From JAOAJF01 sp046295675 (GTDB lineage Archaea; Micrarchaeota; Micrarchaeia; Anstonellales; Anstonellaceae): DNA of 25,341 bases. This document shows positions 6,321 through 14,288 of this stretch, piece after piece (positions within the stretch are counted from its first letter, which is position 1; each line of letters begins with the position of its first letter). The notes under the pieces are model-generated. The model had not been told where the DNA came from. It made no database searches and worked only from the letters and a program-made list of their open reading frames with translations. The stretch spans positions 1-25,341 of the forward strand of contig JBKBMW010000006.1 in NCBI GenBank assembly GCA_046295675.1. The letters run 5' to 3'. Position numbers and translations under genes: made by a program.

Positions 6321-8087
6321 ATGACTATAGAAGATTTATTAAAAGATAAAAAATTAATGGATGAAATAAAAAAACAATGTTTAAAAAATGCAAAGGAATA
6401 TGGAAAAGCAGATGCAAAAAGGCTAATTGGAAAAATTATTTCTAAATTTCCTGATAAAAAAAACAATGTTAAGGAGATTTTGGAAATCTTAGAGCTTGAA
6501 ACTGAAAGAATAAACAAATTAAATAAAGAGGAATTAGAAAAAGAGATTTCTTATTATAAAGTAGATATAAAAGAAGAGAAAGAAAAAGCAAAAGAAGAAG
6601 TAAGAAAAATAGTTCTTCCAAATGCAGAAGAAGGAAAAGTAATTACTAGATTTGCCCCAGAGCCTGGAGGATATTTACACATAGGACATGCAAAGGCTAT
6701 ATGTTTAGAATATTTTAGTGCTTTAGAGTATAACGGAAAAATGCTGCTTAGATTTGATGATACAAATCCCCAAAAGGCAGAATGGATATATGTAGAAGAA
6801 ATAAAAAAGGAGTTGGATTGGTTGGGAATAAAGCCATTCTCAACAAGTTATTCTTCCGATTATATGGAAAAATTTTATTTTTATGGAAATGAACTGATAA
6901 AAAATAATAAAGCTTATGTCTGCACATGCTCTCAAGAAGAAATAAAAAATAATAGAATAAAAAGAAAAAGATGTAAATGTTTTAGCAAAAAAGTTAGCAT
7001 GGAATTAGAAAAATTTCAAAAGATGATAAAAGGAGAGTATGAGGAAGGTGAGGCTGTTTTAAGATTTGTTGGGGAGATGGATTCAGAAAATACAACACTT
7101 CATGATCCAACTTTGTTTAGAATAATTAAAGCACAACATTATAAAGAAAAAAACAAATATTGCTGTTGGCCAACCTATGATTTTGCAGCTCCAATTTTGG
7201 ATTCTATAGAAGGAATAACACACGCTATGAGAAGTAAAGAGTATGAATTAAGAGACGAACTTTACTACAATATTTTAGATAGTTTGAAATTGAGAAAACC
7301 AATAGTAGTTTCTTTTTCAAGGCTTTCGATAAAAGGGATGCCTGTGTCCAAAAGACTTATTACACCTCTTATAAAACAAAAAAAAGTAGAGGGTTATGAT
7401 GATCCTCGCCTTCCAACATTAGCTGCTTTAAGAAGAAGAGGGATTAGACCAGAAGCTATAAAGGAGTTTGTTTTATCTTTTGGTTTAACAAAGGTAGAAA
7501 GTGAGCCAGGTTTGGATAAGTTGCTTGTAATAAATAAAAAAATGATTGATCCACAAACAAAGAGGAGATTTTTTGTGCCTTTTCCAGCTGCAAGACTAAA
7601 ACTGAATCTGCTTCCACAAAAAATTAAAATAAAAAACCATCCGACCTCTTCATTAGGTGAAAGAGAGATAAAGATTGGAGATGAAGAAATAATTTATGTT
7701 CCAAGAAAAGATATTGAAGATTTGAAGATTGGGGAAAAATTTAGACTTAAAGATTTTTGTTCTGTTGAGATAACAAAAAAACAAATGAACGATGAAACTA
7801 TTGTGTTAGAAGGAAAAAAAATAACTGAACCTAAAAACTTAGAGGAGCAAAAAAAATTGCAATGGGTTATAGAGAACCAAAAAGTTTTTGTCCAAGTCTT
7901 GATACCAACTGAGCTTTATATTGGAGAGGAATTTAATAAAAATTCTTTAACTATAATAGAAGGTGTAAGTGAAAAAGAATGCCTTAATGATGAAATAGGA
8001 GAGACATATCAATTTGAAAGATTTGGATTTGTGGTTTTAGATAAAAAAGAAAAAAATAAACTAACATATATATTTATTTGTAAATAA
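6321..8087 (+). CDS. gltX: Glutamyl-tRNA synthetase, archaeal/eukaryotic type
   Basis: 588-residue class I synthetase, probably non-discriminating and charging both tRNA-Glu and tRNA-Gln, as usual in archaea with GatDE (not seen here). The helical N-terminal domain (1-85) and a charged linker come first. The catalytic core has PEPGGYLHIGHAK (HIGH 120-123), RFDDTNP, TYDFAAPILDSIEGITHAMR, and the KMSKS-equivalent PVSKR at 342-345, followed by DDPRLPTLAALRRRGI, typical of the archaeal/eukaryotic GluRS-GlnRS branch. The beta-barrel anticodon-binding region completes it. Two CxC pairs (Cys201/203 and Cys218/220) could bind zinc. ATG 6321 is chosen over the upstream TTG at 6279 because AGAAGGG lies 6-7 nt before it and the protein then starts at the normal family position. 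The helicase gene starts 9 bp after the stop. Confidence 0.93.
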   Translation: MTIEDLLKDKKLMDEIKKQCLKNAKEYGKADAKRLIGKIISKFPDKKNNVKEILEILELETERINKLNKEELEKEISYYKVDIKEEKEKAKEEVRKIVLPNAEEGKVITRFAPEPGGYLHIGHAKAICLEYFSALEYNGKMLLRFDDTNPQKAEWIYVEEIKKELDWLGIKPFSTSYSSDYMEKFYFYGNELIKNNKAYVCTCSQEEIKNNRIKRKRCKCFSKKVSMELEKFQKMIKGEYEEGEAVLRFVGEMDSENTTLHDPTLFRIIKAQHYKEKNKYCCWPTYDFAAPILDSIEGITHAMRSKEYELRDELYYNILDSLKLRKPIVVSFSRLSIKGMPVSKRLITPLIKQKKVEGYDDPRLPTLAALRRRGIRPEAIKEFVLSFGLTKVESEPGLDKLLVINKKMIDPQTKRRFFVPFPAARLKLNLLPQKIKIKNHPTSSLGEREIKIGDEEIIYVPRKDIEDLKIGEKFRLKDFCSVEITKKQMNDETIVLEGKKITEPKNLEEQKKLQWVIENQKVFVQVLIPTELYIGEEFNKNSLTIIEGVSEKECLNDEIGETYQFERFGFVVLDKKEKNKLTYIFICK

Positions 8088-8096
8088 ATTTGGTAT

Positions 8097-10235
8097 ATGT
8101 TAGAGGAATATAGTCCTATTTTAATAGAAGAAAATGAAAAGGAAGCAATATATTCTGATTTTGAGATTTCAAATGAAATAAAAAATGTTTTAGAAACTAG
8201 AGGAATAAAAAAATTTTATAAATTCCAGAAAGAGAGCATAGAAAAAATATTGGAAGGAAAAAACATTTTAGTAATGGCGCCAACAGCAGCAGGAAAAACA
8301 GAATGCTATTTAATTCCAATTATCATTGCAGCACAAAAAGGTAAAAGATCACTTTTGATTTATCCAACAAAAGCCCTTGCTGCTGATCAGTTTAATAGAT
8401 TTAAGGAGTTTACACTTTTTGGGATAAGAACAGAGATATATGATGGAGATACTCCACAACATATAAGAGAAAAAATTAGAACTGACCCCCCACATTGTTT
8501 GATTACTAATTTTGATATGCTTCACTTTATACTTTTGCATAATCGCTTATGGAAAGATTTTTTTTCAAAAATAAAATATGTAGTAATAGATGAGGTACAT
8601 ACTTATTCTGGAATTTTTGGTTGCCATATTGCAAATGTTATTTGGAGGTTGGAAAGAGTAATAAAGAATAATTTAAATAAAGAGGATGTTCAATATGTTT
8701 TATCTTCAGCAACTATTGGCAATCCTGCTGATTTTTGTCAAAGTTTATTTGGACAAAAAAAATTTGAGGTTATAGAGGCAATAGGAGCTCCAAAAGCAAA
8801 ACTTTTACACTATATTGTTAATTATCCAGATGAAAGCCCGATAACAACTGCAATAAAAATTGCAAAAGAGATAAACAAAAAGACAATAATATTTGGAAAT
8901 TCTCATAGCGTAGTGGAAAGAATATCTTATTATTCTTCTGAATTTGACTTTCCGATAGAAGCTTATAGAGCTGGATTAACTCCACAAAAAAGAAAAGAAA
9001 TTGAAAAAAAATTTTCTGAAGGAAAAATAAATTGTATTGCTGCCACTTCTGCATTGGAATTAGGAGTGGATATTAAAGATGCGGAGGTATGCATATTAGC
9101 AGGCTTTCCTGGCTCAGTCACAAAAACAAAGCAACGAATTGGAAGAGTTGGAAGAAAGGGACAGAATAGTTATGTTGTTTTTGTAGCAAAACAATCTCCA
9201 TTGGATCAGTATTATGCTACAAATCCAAAAGAATATTTGAATGGAATTCCTGAGAATTGTTATGCAAATAAATATAATGAAGCAATAAGAGAAATTCATC
9301 TTGTTTGTGCTGCAAAAGATGAACCTTTAAAAAAAGAGGAATTGGAAGAAGAAGATGAAGTGTTGATAAAAAATACAATAGAAAAAGAATACTTAAAGGA
9401 ATTTAAAAATTATTATTTTCCTACAAAAAAAGGCAATGCTCTTGCAAGAACACTTTCATTGAGAGGGACAAATAACAAGATTCAAATATATGATACAAAG
9501 GAAAGAAAAATAATTGGTGAAAGAGAATTTGGTTTGGCAATAGGAGAATTATATCAGGAGGCAATATATTTGTTAGGTGGAAAAAAGTATTTGGTAAAAA
9601 ATTTAAATTTAGAAAAAAAAGTTGCATATGTAGAAGAGATAAAAGAAGATGAACCAGTGTATACACAGGCATATAAAAGAAGAGACATAGAGATAATAAA
9701 AAAAATTACAGAACAGAGAGTTCTTGATTTGAAGATTGAATATGGAAAGCTTTATATAAGGAATAAAGTGGAATCATATGCATTAAAAAATATTTATAAC
9801 AATCAAATTTTGGGAAAGTATGAACTTGCAAATCCGCTAGAATATAATTATAATACATATGGATTTTGGGTTGATCTTTCTAAATATTGCCCATTTACTA
9901 ACGAATATTTAGATGGTTTGCATGCTCTTGAGCACATAACAATAGCAATGATGGGGGGAATTAGTGGGATAGAACCAAATGAAATTGGAGGTATTTCTTA
10001 TCCAACTGGAACAATAATTTATTACGAAGGAATAGAAGGGGGCACAGGTGCATGCCTACCTATAATTAAAAAATATGACCAATGCCTTAAGATGGCATTG
10101 GATAGAATGAAAAAATGCGATTGTATTGGTGGATGCCCAAAATGTGTTTTTAGTCCACAATGTGGAAATGATAATGAATATTTAAATAAAGAAAAAGCGA
10201 TTGAGATTGTGAAGAAAATTTTAAAAATTAAATGA
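8097..10235 (+). CDS. Superfamily 2 DEVH helicase of the Hrq1/MrfA (YprA) family with DUF1998-type zinc domain
   Basis: 712 residues. The Q-like motif is KFYKFQKESIEKI; Walker A is MAPTAAGKTE (60-69), DEVH at 165-168, SSAT at 203-206, and motif VI is QRIGRVGRKG. The C-terminal third is the DUF1998/MZB region: DGLHALEHITIAMM, NEIGGIS, YYEGIEGGTGA, then cysteines 674, 676, 680, 683 and 689 (CDCIGGCPKC...C) expected to bind zinc. Bacillus MrfA and yeast Hrq1 have this architecture and act as 3'-5' DNA helicases in crosslink/mitomycin-damage repair, so a DNA-repair role is inferred. MrfB, the partner exonuclease of the bacterial system, is not next to it. It is packed between gltX and pyrH (21 bp to the pyrH ATG), so it is probably co-transcribed with them. 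Confidence 0.88.
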   Translation: MLEEYSPILIEENEKEAIYSDFEISNEIKNVLETRGIKKFYKFQKESIEKILEGKNILVMAPTAAGKTECYLIPIIIAAQKGKRSLLIYPTKALAADQFNRFKEFTLFGIRTEIYDGDTPQHIREKIRTDPPHCLITNFDMLHFILLHNRLWKDFFSKIKYVVIDEVHTYSGIFGCHIANVIWRLERVIKNNLNKEDVQYVLSSATIGNPADFCQSLFGQKKFEVIEAIGAPKAKLLHYIVNYPDESPITTAIKIAKEINKKTIIFGNSHSVVERISYYSSEFDFPIEAYRAGLTPQKRKEIEKKFSEGKINCIAATSALELGVDIKDAEVCILAGFPGSVTKTKQRIGRVGRKGQNSYVVFVAKQSPLDQYYATNPKEYLNGIPENCYANKYNEAIREIHLVCAAKDEPLKKEELEEEDEVLIKNTIEKEYLKEFKNYYFPTKKGNALARTLSLRGTNNKIQIYDTKERKIIGEREFGLAIGELYQEAIYLLGGKKYLVKNLNLEKKVAYVEEIKEDEPVYTQAYKRRDIEIIKKITEQRVLDLKIEYGKLYIRNKVESYALKNIYNNQILGKYELANPLEYNYNTYGFWVDLSKYCPFTNEYLDGLHALEHITIAMMGGISGIEPNEIGGISYPTGTIIYYEGIEGGTGACLPIIKKYDQCLKMALDRMKKCDCIGGCPKCVFSPQCGNDNEYLNKEKAIEIVKKILKIK

Positions 10236-10256
10236 GTATGTAAAAAAGTGGTTTTT

Positions 10257-10943
10257 ATGAAAAAGGAAATAATAGTATTATCCATAGGTGGGTCTGTTAT
10301 TAACGATGGAAAAGCTTCTGTTGAAAAAGCAAATTATATTGCTGGGGTTTTAAAAGCTTCTGATTATAAGATGGGGATAGTGGTTGGAGGAGGCAAAGAA
10401 GCTAGGGAAAAGGTAAAGAAGACTTTAAAAAAAGGATTGAATCAGTTTTATGCAGATTTGGAAGCAATAGCAGTTACTAAAAAAAATGCAGATGTATTGA
10501 GAAAGGCATTAGGAAAAGAAGCAGGAAAAAAAATTTTTGATAATTTTTTAGATGCTGTAAAAGCCATAAAAAAACAAAAATATGTTTTGATGGGAGGAAC
10601 AATCCCTGGCATAACTACAGATACAGATGCTGTTTTATTGGCAGAGGCTATGGGAGCAAAGAGACTTTTAAATATTTCGGATTCAGCAATTTATTCCAAA
10701 GATCCAAAGGAAGAAGGGGCAATAAAATACGAATACTTAACATTTGATGAACTTATTTCTTTGGCTCAAAAATTTGATCAAAGGCAAGCTGGTACAAATT
10801 TTATTTTTGATTTACTTGCATGCAAATTGATTAAACGATCAAAAATTCAAACTCATTTTATTGAAAGCAAAAAACCACAAGATATATTGAACGCTATAGA
10901 AGGAAAAAAACATGATGGAACAGTGGTAGGGGAGCTTAGATAA
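10257..10943 (+). CDS. pyrH: Uridylate (UMP) kinase, archaeal type
   Basis: 228-residue amino-acid-kinase-fold enzyme converting UMP to UDP. Visible motifs: LSIGGSV at the N-terminal phosphate loop, GIVVGGGKEAR, MGGTIPGITTDTDAVLLAEAMGA (nucleotide and UMP binding), NISDSAIYSKDPKEEGA, QAGTNFIFDLLACKLI, and DGTVV at the end. The GGTxPGxTTDAVA pattern and the short length are those of archaeal PyrH (Pyrococcus/Sulfolobus), distinct from isopentenyl phosphate kinase, which carries a catalytic His in a GGSF(G)H-type loop that is absent here. ATG 10257 is preferred; an in-frame GTG at 10248 would add three residues. It is part of the gltX-helicase-pyrH-GT2 series and ends 13 bp before the glycosyltransferase gene. 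Confidence 0.9.
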   Translation: MKKEIIVLSIGGSVINDGKASVEKANYIAGVLKASDYKMGIVVGGGKEAREKVKKTLKKGLNQFYADLEAIAVTKKNADVLRKALGKEAGKKIFDNFLDAVKAIKKQKYVLMGGTIPGITTDTDAVLLAEAMGAKRLLNISDSAIYSKDPKEEGAIKYEYLTFDELISLAQKFDQRQAGTNFIFDLLACKLIKRSKIQTHFIESKKPQDILNAIEGKKHDGTVVGELR

Positions 10944-10956
10944 AAGGGGAAAAAGA

Positions 10957-11658
10957 ATGAAGATTTCAGTTATAATTCCAACCCTTAATGAAGAGAAAAA
11001 TATTATAAAAACCCTTAGGGCTATAAAGGCCCAAAAAGTAAAATCCGATGTAGAAATAATAATAGCTGATGGAGGTTCTACTGACAAGACTATTGAACTT
11101 GCAAGAAAGTATGCAGATAAAATTGTAGTTGAGCATACTAGAACAATTGCAGCAGGAAGACAAGCTGGTGCAGATGTAGCAGAAGGAGAAATTTTGGTGT
11201 ATACAGATGCTGATGCAGTTCCTGAAAAAAATTGGCTTGAAAAAATTTCTATGGCTTTTGAGAATAAAAAAATTGTTGCAGCATATGGATGGATAATACC
11301 ATTAAAAGGGAATAAAATAGAGGTTTTTATTTTAAAATATTTGGCTTTAGTAGTTGCTTATTTATCATCTATTATTGGATGGGATTATTTAGCTGGAAGC
11401 AATATGGCTATTAGAACAAGCTCTTTTAAAAAAGTGGGTGGAATGAATATTCACCTGACAACTGGGGAGGATATAGATATAATAAAAAGATTGCGTAAAA
11501 TAGGAAAAGTGGTTTTTGTACCTCAAGCAGTTGTTAGATATTCAATGAGAAGAATAAGAAATTGGGGATACAAAAAATATTTTTTGTTTCATGCAAAAAA
11601 TTATTTTATGTTCCATCTTTTTAACAAGACTGAAAAGCATTATGAACCAATAAGATAA
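10957..11658 (+). CDS. Family 2 glycosyltransferase
   Basis: 233 residues with the GT-A fold of GT2: ISVIIPTLNEEKNI at the N-terminus, IIADGGSTDKT, the metal-binding YTDADAVP (DxD), and an acceptor-side segment LAGSNMAIRTSSFKKVGGM followed by TGEDIDIIKRLRKIGK (the ED base). A hydrophobic stretch (about 120-140) may touch the membrane but does not look like a full transmembrane domain. Proteins of this type transfer sugars from nucleotide- or dolichol-linked donors to lipids or surface glycans; substrate unknown. AAGGGGAAAAAGAATG gives a strong ribosome binding site before ATG 10957. It is the last gene of the + strand run; a T-rich stretch (11660-11673) follows the stop. Confidence 0.9.
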   Translation: MKISVIIPTLNEEKNIIKTLRAIKAQKVKSDVEIIIADGGSTDKTIELARKYADKIVVEHTRTIAAGRQAGADVAEGEILVYTDADAVPEKNWLEKISMAFENKKIVAAYGWIIPLKGNKIEVFILKYLALVVAYLSSIIGWDYLAGSNMAIRTSSFKKVGGMNIHLTTGEDIDIIKRLRKIGKVVFVPQAVVRYSMRRIRNWGYKKYFLFHAKNYFMFHLFNKTEKHYEPIR

Positions 11659-11666
11659 CTTTAATT

Positions 11667-11741
11667 TTATTTTGTAAGAAAATAAGTAAATATTAGGATA
11701 AGGGCTATTAAGAATACTGCAAAGACAATTTGTTCGCTCAT
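11667..11741 (-). CDS. 24-residue single-helix membrane microprotein
   Basis: Minus-strand ORF from ATG (11739-11741) to TAA (11667-11669). The product starts with MSEQ, continues with an uninterrupted hydrophobic helix of about 17 residues (from IVFAV to TYF), and ends with a basic LTK: a classic short N-out/acidic, C-basic membrane peptide. The mre11 gene begins 37 bp to the right on the other strand. A TATA-like sequence (11763-11771, read on the minus strand) lies about 25 bp before the ATG, the spacing of a leaderless transcript. It is too short for standard gene callers. A chance ORF this short is possible, but hydrophobicity, charge layout and promoter spacing agree. Function unknown; no similarity to SecE or Sec61-beta is visible. 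Confidence 0.5.
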   Translation of the reverse strand: MSEQIVFAVFLIALILIFTYFLTK

Positions 11742-11778
11742 GATATTTAATATAAACTTTAATTTATTAAACTTTATT
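11742..11778. promoter_or_regulatory. Divergent promoter region for the microprotein and mre11
   Basis: On the + strand TTAATATAAA (11747-11756) is centred 27-28 bp before the mre11 ATG at 11779. On the minus strand a TTTAATAAATT-like box (about 11761-11771) is centred about 25 bp before the microprotein ATG. Both spacings fit leaderless archaeal transcripts. Because the + strand box lies here, the in-frame ATG at 11740 cannot be the usual mre11 start. Confidence 0.5.
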
Positions 11779-12909
11779 ATGAAAATAGCCTTTGTTTCTG
11801 ATACCCATTTTGGTTATGAGAGATTTGAAGAAGATGCATATCTGCAGGGAAAGGAAGCTATTCTTTCTGCATCAAAAAATGCTGATATTATATTATTAGG
11901 TGGAGACATTTTTGATAAAAGAAATCCAAATTTAGATACAATATTAAAAGTTGTAGAAATATTGATGGAAGCAAAGCAAAATTTAGCTTCTAAATTTGGA
12001 AAAAAAATATTAGCAATAGCAGGCACTCATGAACTTACAGCCAAAAATACACTTAATGTAATTTCTTTTTTGGAGAAAATAGGAATTTTAGAAAATCCTG
12101 CTAATAGGGAGATAATTATAGAAGATGAGAATGGAGATAAAAAAACAAAAATTTTAATTAGAGGACTTAATGGAGTTCCAGAAGAGATAGCTAAATTAGC
12201 TTTTGAAAAGATTGGAGAAAAAAAACCACATGGTGATTTTAATATCTTTGTTTTTCATCAAACATTAAAAGAATTTGTCCCTGGGACAAATGAGGATTTT
12301 GCCTCTTTTGAAGACCTCCCAGAAGGATATGACTTATATCTTTGTGGGCATATCCATAACAGAAGAGAATATATGAATGGAAGATTACAGATACCTGGTT
12401 CAACTCTAATAACTCAATTAAAAGATGAAGAGCAAGAACAAAAAGGATATATAATTATAGATACAGAAAACAAAAAGATTGAATTTGTACCAATCAAAAC
12501 AAGAAAGTTTATTGTGAAGGAGATTGAATTTAAACAGGCTAATACCCATACTCTCAAAACTGTTATTTTGGAAGAATTAAAAAAGATAGTGGAAGAAAAT
12601 AGAGGCGAAAATCCAATAGTAAAGATTAAACTTAAAGGTAGTTTGGCAAGTGGTTTGATGCAATCAGAATTATCACTTACTCCAAATCCTGAGATTTATT
12701 ATTTAGAATTGGACAACCAGTTAGAGGGTTTATCCATTATTGAACAATTGGACATAATAAAGAAGGAAATAAAAAAAGAAGATTATAGCAGTGAAAAAAT
12801 CGAAGAGATTGGAATGAGATTTTTGTTTCAGAATGCGTCTTCTTTAAATATAAGTAAAGAGGAAGCTTATGGATTTTTTAAAAAGTTTTTGAATGAAGAA
12901 AAAAATTAA
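11779..12909 (+). CDS. Mre11-like DNA double-strand-break repair nuclease with variant metal site
   Basis: 376 residues with the calcineurin-like phosphoesterase core: SDTHFG (Asp8, His10), GGDIFD (Asp43), AGTHE (81-85), FHQ (His160) and CGHIH (His191, His193). The usual GNH motif that bridges the two Mn ions reads GTH here, so Thr83 replaces the conserved Asn, while the neighbouring catalytic His84 is kept. The C-terminal 130 residues look like the capping and Rad50-binding regions. Mre11 with Rad50 processes DNA ends; no rad50 gene is in the window, although the two are usually adjacent in archaea. ATG 11779 is chosen over the in-frame ATG at 11740 because the protein then starts with MKIAFVSDTHFG and the promoter fits. 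It converges with purD with only 2 bp between stops. Confidence 0.85.
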   Translation: MKIAFVSDTHFGYERFEEDAYLQGKEAILSASKNADIILLGGDIFDKRNPNLDTILKVVEILMEAKQNLASKFGKKILAIAGTHELTAKNTLNVISFLEKIGILENPANREIIIEDENGDKKTKILIRGLNGVPEEIAKLAFEKIGEKKPHGDFNIFVFHQTLKEFVPGTNEDFASFEDLPEGYDLYLCGHIHNRREYMNGRLQIPGSTLITQLKDEEQEQKGYIIIDTENKKIEFVPIKTRKFIVKEIEFKQANTHTLKTVILEELKKIVEENRGENPIVKIKLKGSLASGLMQSELSLTPNPEIYYLELDNQLEGLSIIEQLDIIKKEIKKEDYSSEKIEEIGMRFLFQNASSLNISKEEAYGFFKKFLNEEKN

Positions 12910-12911
12910 AA

Positions 12912-14258
12912 TTAGGAAAAAATTTCTTTTCTTAATTTTTTCATATGTTCTATTCTTTTTTGAAGAAGTTTTTTTGTCCCTATATCCCCTCTATGCCAAA
13001 GAGGGCCTTTTATTGCAGGTATATCTTTTTCTATTTTTTCACTTGCTTCTTCAATAGAATCTGCAGATGCCAAAAGAGCAAGTGCTCTGCTTTTTGAAGT
13101 ATAGAGGATACCTTCTTTCTCATTTACTGAACCAAAAAAAAGCTCTGTTTCTTTTAGTTTTGAATAATCTATTTTTATTTCCGCTGGTTCTATTGGCTTT
13201 TCTGGATAGTTTTCTGGAACTAAATACTTTACCACTGTTGCCTTTTTTTCCCAAAATATTTGCTGTTGATCAAGTTTTTCTTTAGCTATGGAATCCAAAA
13301 TATCAAAAAGAGGAGTTTGAAGAACTGCTAAAACATTAATAACTTCTGGATCGCCAAATCTAGAATTTGTTTCTAAACAATAAACTCCGTTTGCTGTAGC
13401 TATAAAGCCACCATAGATTATACCCTTATAAGGAATAGATTCTTGCTTCAAAGCAGAGATTATTTTAGTTAATATCTCCATAGCTTTTTTGTAGTCTTCT
13501 TCTTCTAAAAATGGAAGTACTAAAGAAGAGGAGGAGTATGAGCCCATACCTCCAGTGTTTGGCCCGATATCTCCTTCAAAAGCTCTTTTATGGTCCTGAA
13601 CCATAGGCATACCTTTGACTGATTTTGAATCTGAAAAAGCCATTAGTGAAAATTCTTCCCCTTCTAATTTCTCTTCTATAATAACTCCAAGCTCTCCCCC
13701 GATTTTACTTTTTATTACTTCTTTAGCATATTCTTTTGCTTGAGCAGAATTTTTGAGTTGAAAACCAACCACCTTTACCCCTTTTCCAGAAGTTAAACCA
13801 CATGGTTTTATGGCGACATTTCCTCCCAAAGAATCAATATAATCATCTATACCCTCAGTACTAAGAAAATGCTTAAATTTTGGGCAACCAGGTATTGAGT
13901 ATTTCTGCATTAATTCTCTTAAAAAGTTTTTATCCCATTCAATTCTTGCTGCTTTTTTGGAAGGTGCAGCGCATTTTATTTTAGCAGCTTCTAAATAGTC
14001 TACAACACCTGCAGCCAAAACAGCATCAGGGGAAGGGAAGGCTAAATTTATCTCTTTTTCTGCTGCCCACGCACTAACTTGTACTCCATCTGTTGTATTT
14101 CCTATTTTATAATCTCCATTAGATTTTTGACAAAGAAGTTTTATACTTGGATTAAGAGCATCTGCAAAGCAAAAAAGTTTGATGTTTGGTGATTTTAAGA
14201 TTGCCTTAGCTATAGCATCCTCTCTTGCTCCGTTTCCAACCAATAAGAAATTTACCAT
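12912..14258 (-). CDS. purD: Phosphoribosylamine-glycine ligase (GAR synthetase)
   Basis: 448-residue ATP-grasp ligase for the second step of purine synthesis, joining glycine to phosphoribosylamine. N-terminal FLLVGNGAREDAIAKAI is the PurD signature. INLAFPSPDAVLAAGVVDYL and CAAPSKKAARIEWDKNFLRELM follow; the ATP-grasp core has VAIKPCGLTSGKGVKVV, EEKLEGEEFSLMAFSD, DHKRAFEGDIGPNTGGMGSY and LETNSRFGDPEVINVL. All expected blocks are present. It lies 30 bp downstream of the unknown 14289-14912 gene on the same strand, so the two may share a transcript. Other purine genes are not in view. Confidence 0.95.
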   Translation of the reverse strand: MVNFLLVGNGAREDAIAKAILKSPNIKLFCFADALNPSIKLLCQKSNGDYKIGNTTDGVQVSAWAAEKEINLAFPSPDAVLAAGVVDYLEAAKIKCAAPSKKAARIEWDKNFLRELMQKYSIPGCPKFKHFLSTEGIDDYIDSLGGNVAIKPCGLTSGKGVKVVGFQLKNSAQAKEYAKEVIKSKIGGELGVIIEEKLEGEEFSLMAFSDSKSVKGMPMVQDHKRAFEGDIGPNTGGMGSYSSSSLVLPFLEEEDYKKAMEILTKIISALKQESIPYKGIIYGGFIATANGVYCLETNSRFGDPEVINVLAVLQTPLFDILDSIAKEKLDQQQIFWEKKATVVKYLVPENYPEKPIEPAEIKIDYSKLKETELFFGSVNEKEGILYTSKSRALALLASADSIEEASEKIEKDIPAIKGPLWHRGDIGTKKLLQKRIEHMKKLRKEIFS

Positions 14259-14288
14259 AGAAAAATTGCTAAGTTAACTATTAAAAAA

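Noticed and set aside
10257..10943. Isopentenyl phosphate kinase as the identity of the amino-acid-kinase-fold gene
   Set aside because: It would have fitted the mevalonate context, but the MGGTIPGITTDTDAVLLAE block and overall length match archaeal UMP kinase, and the IPK catalytic His loop is absent.
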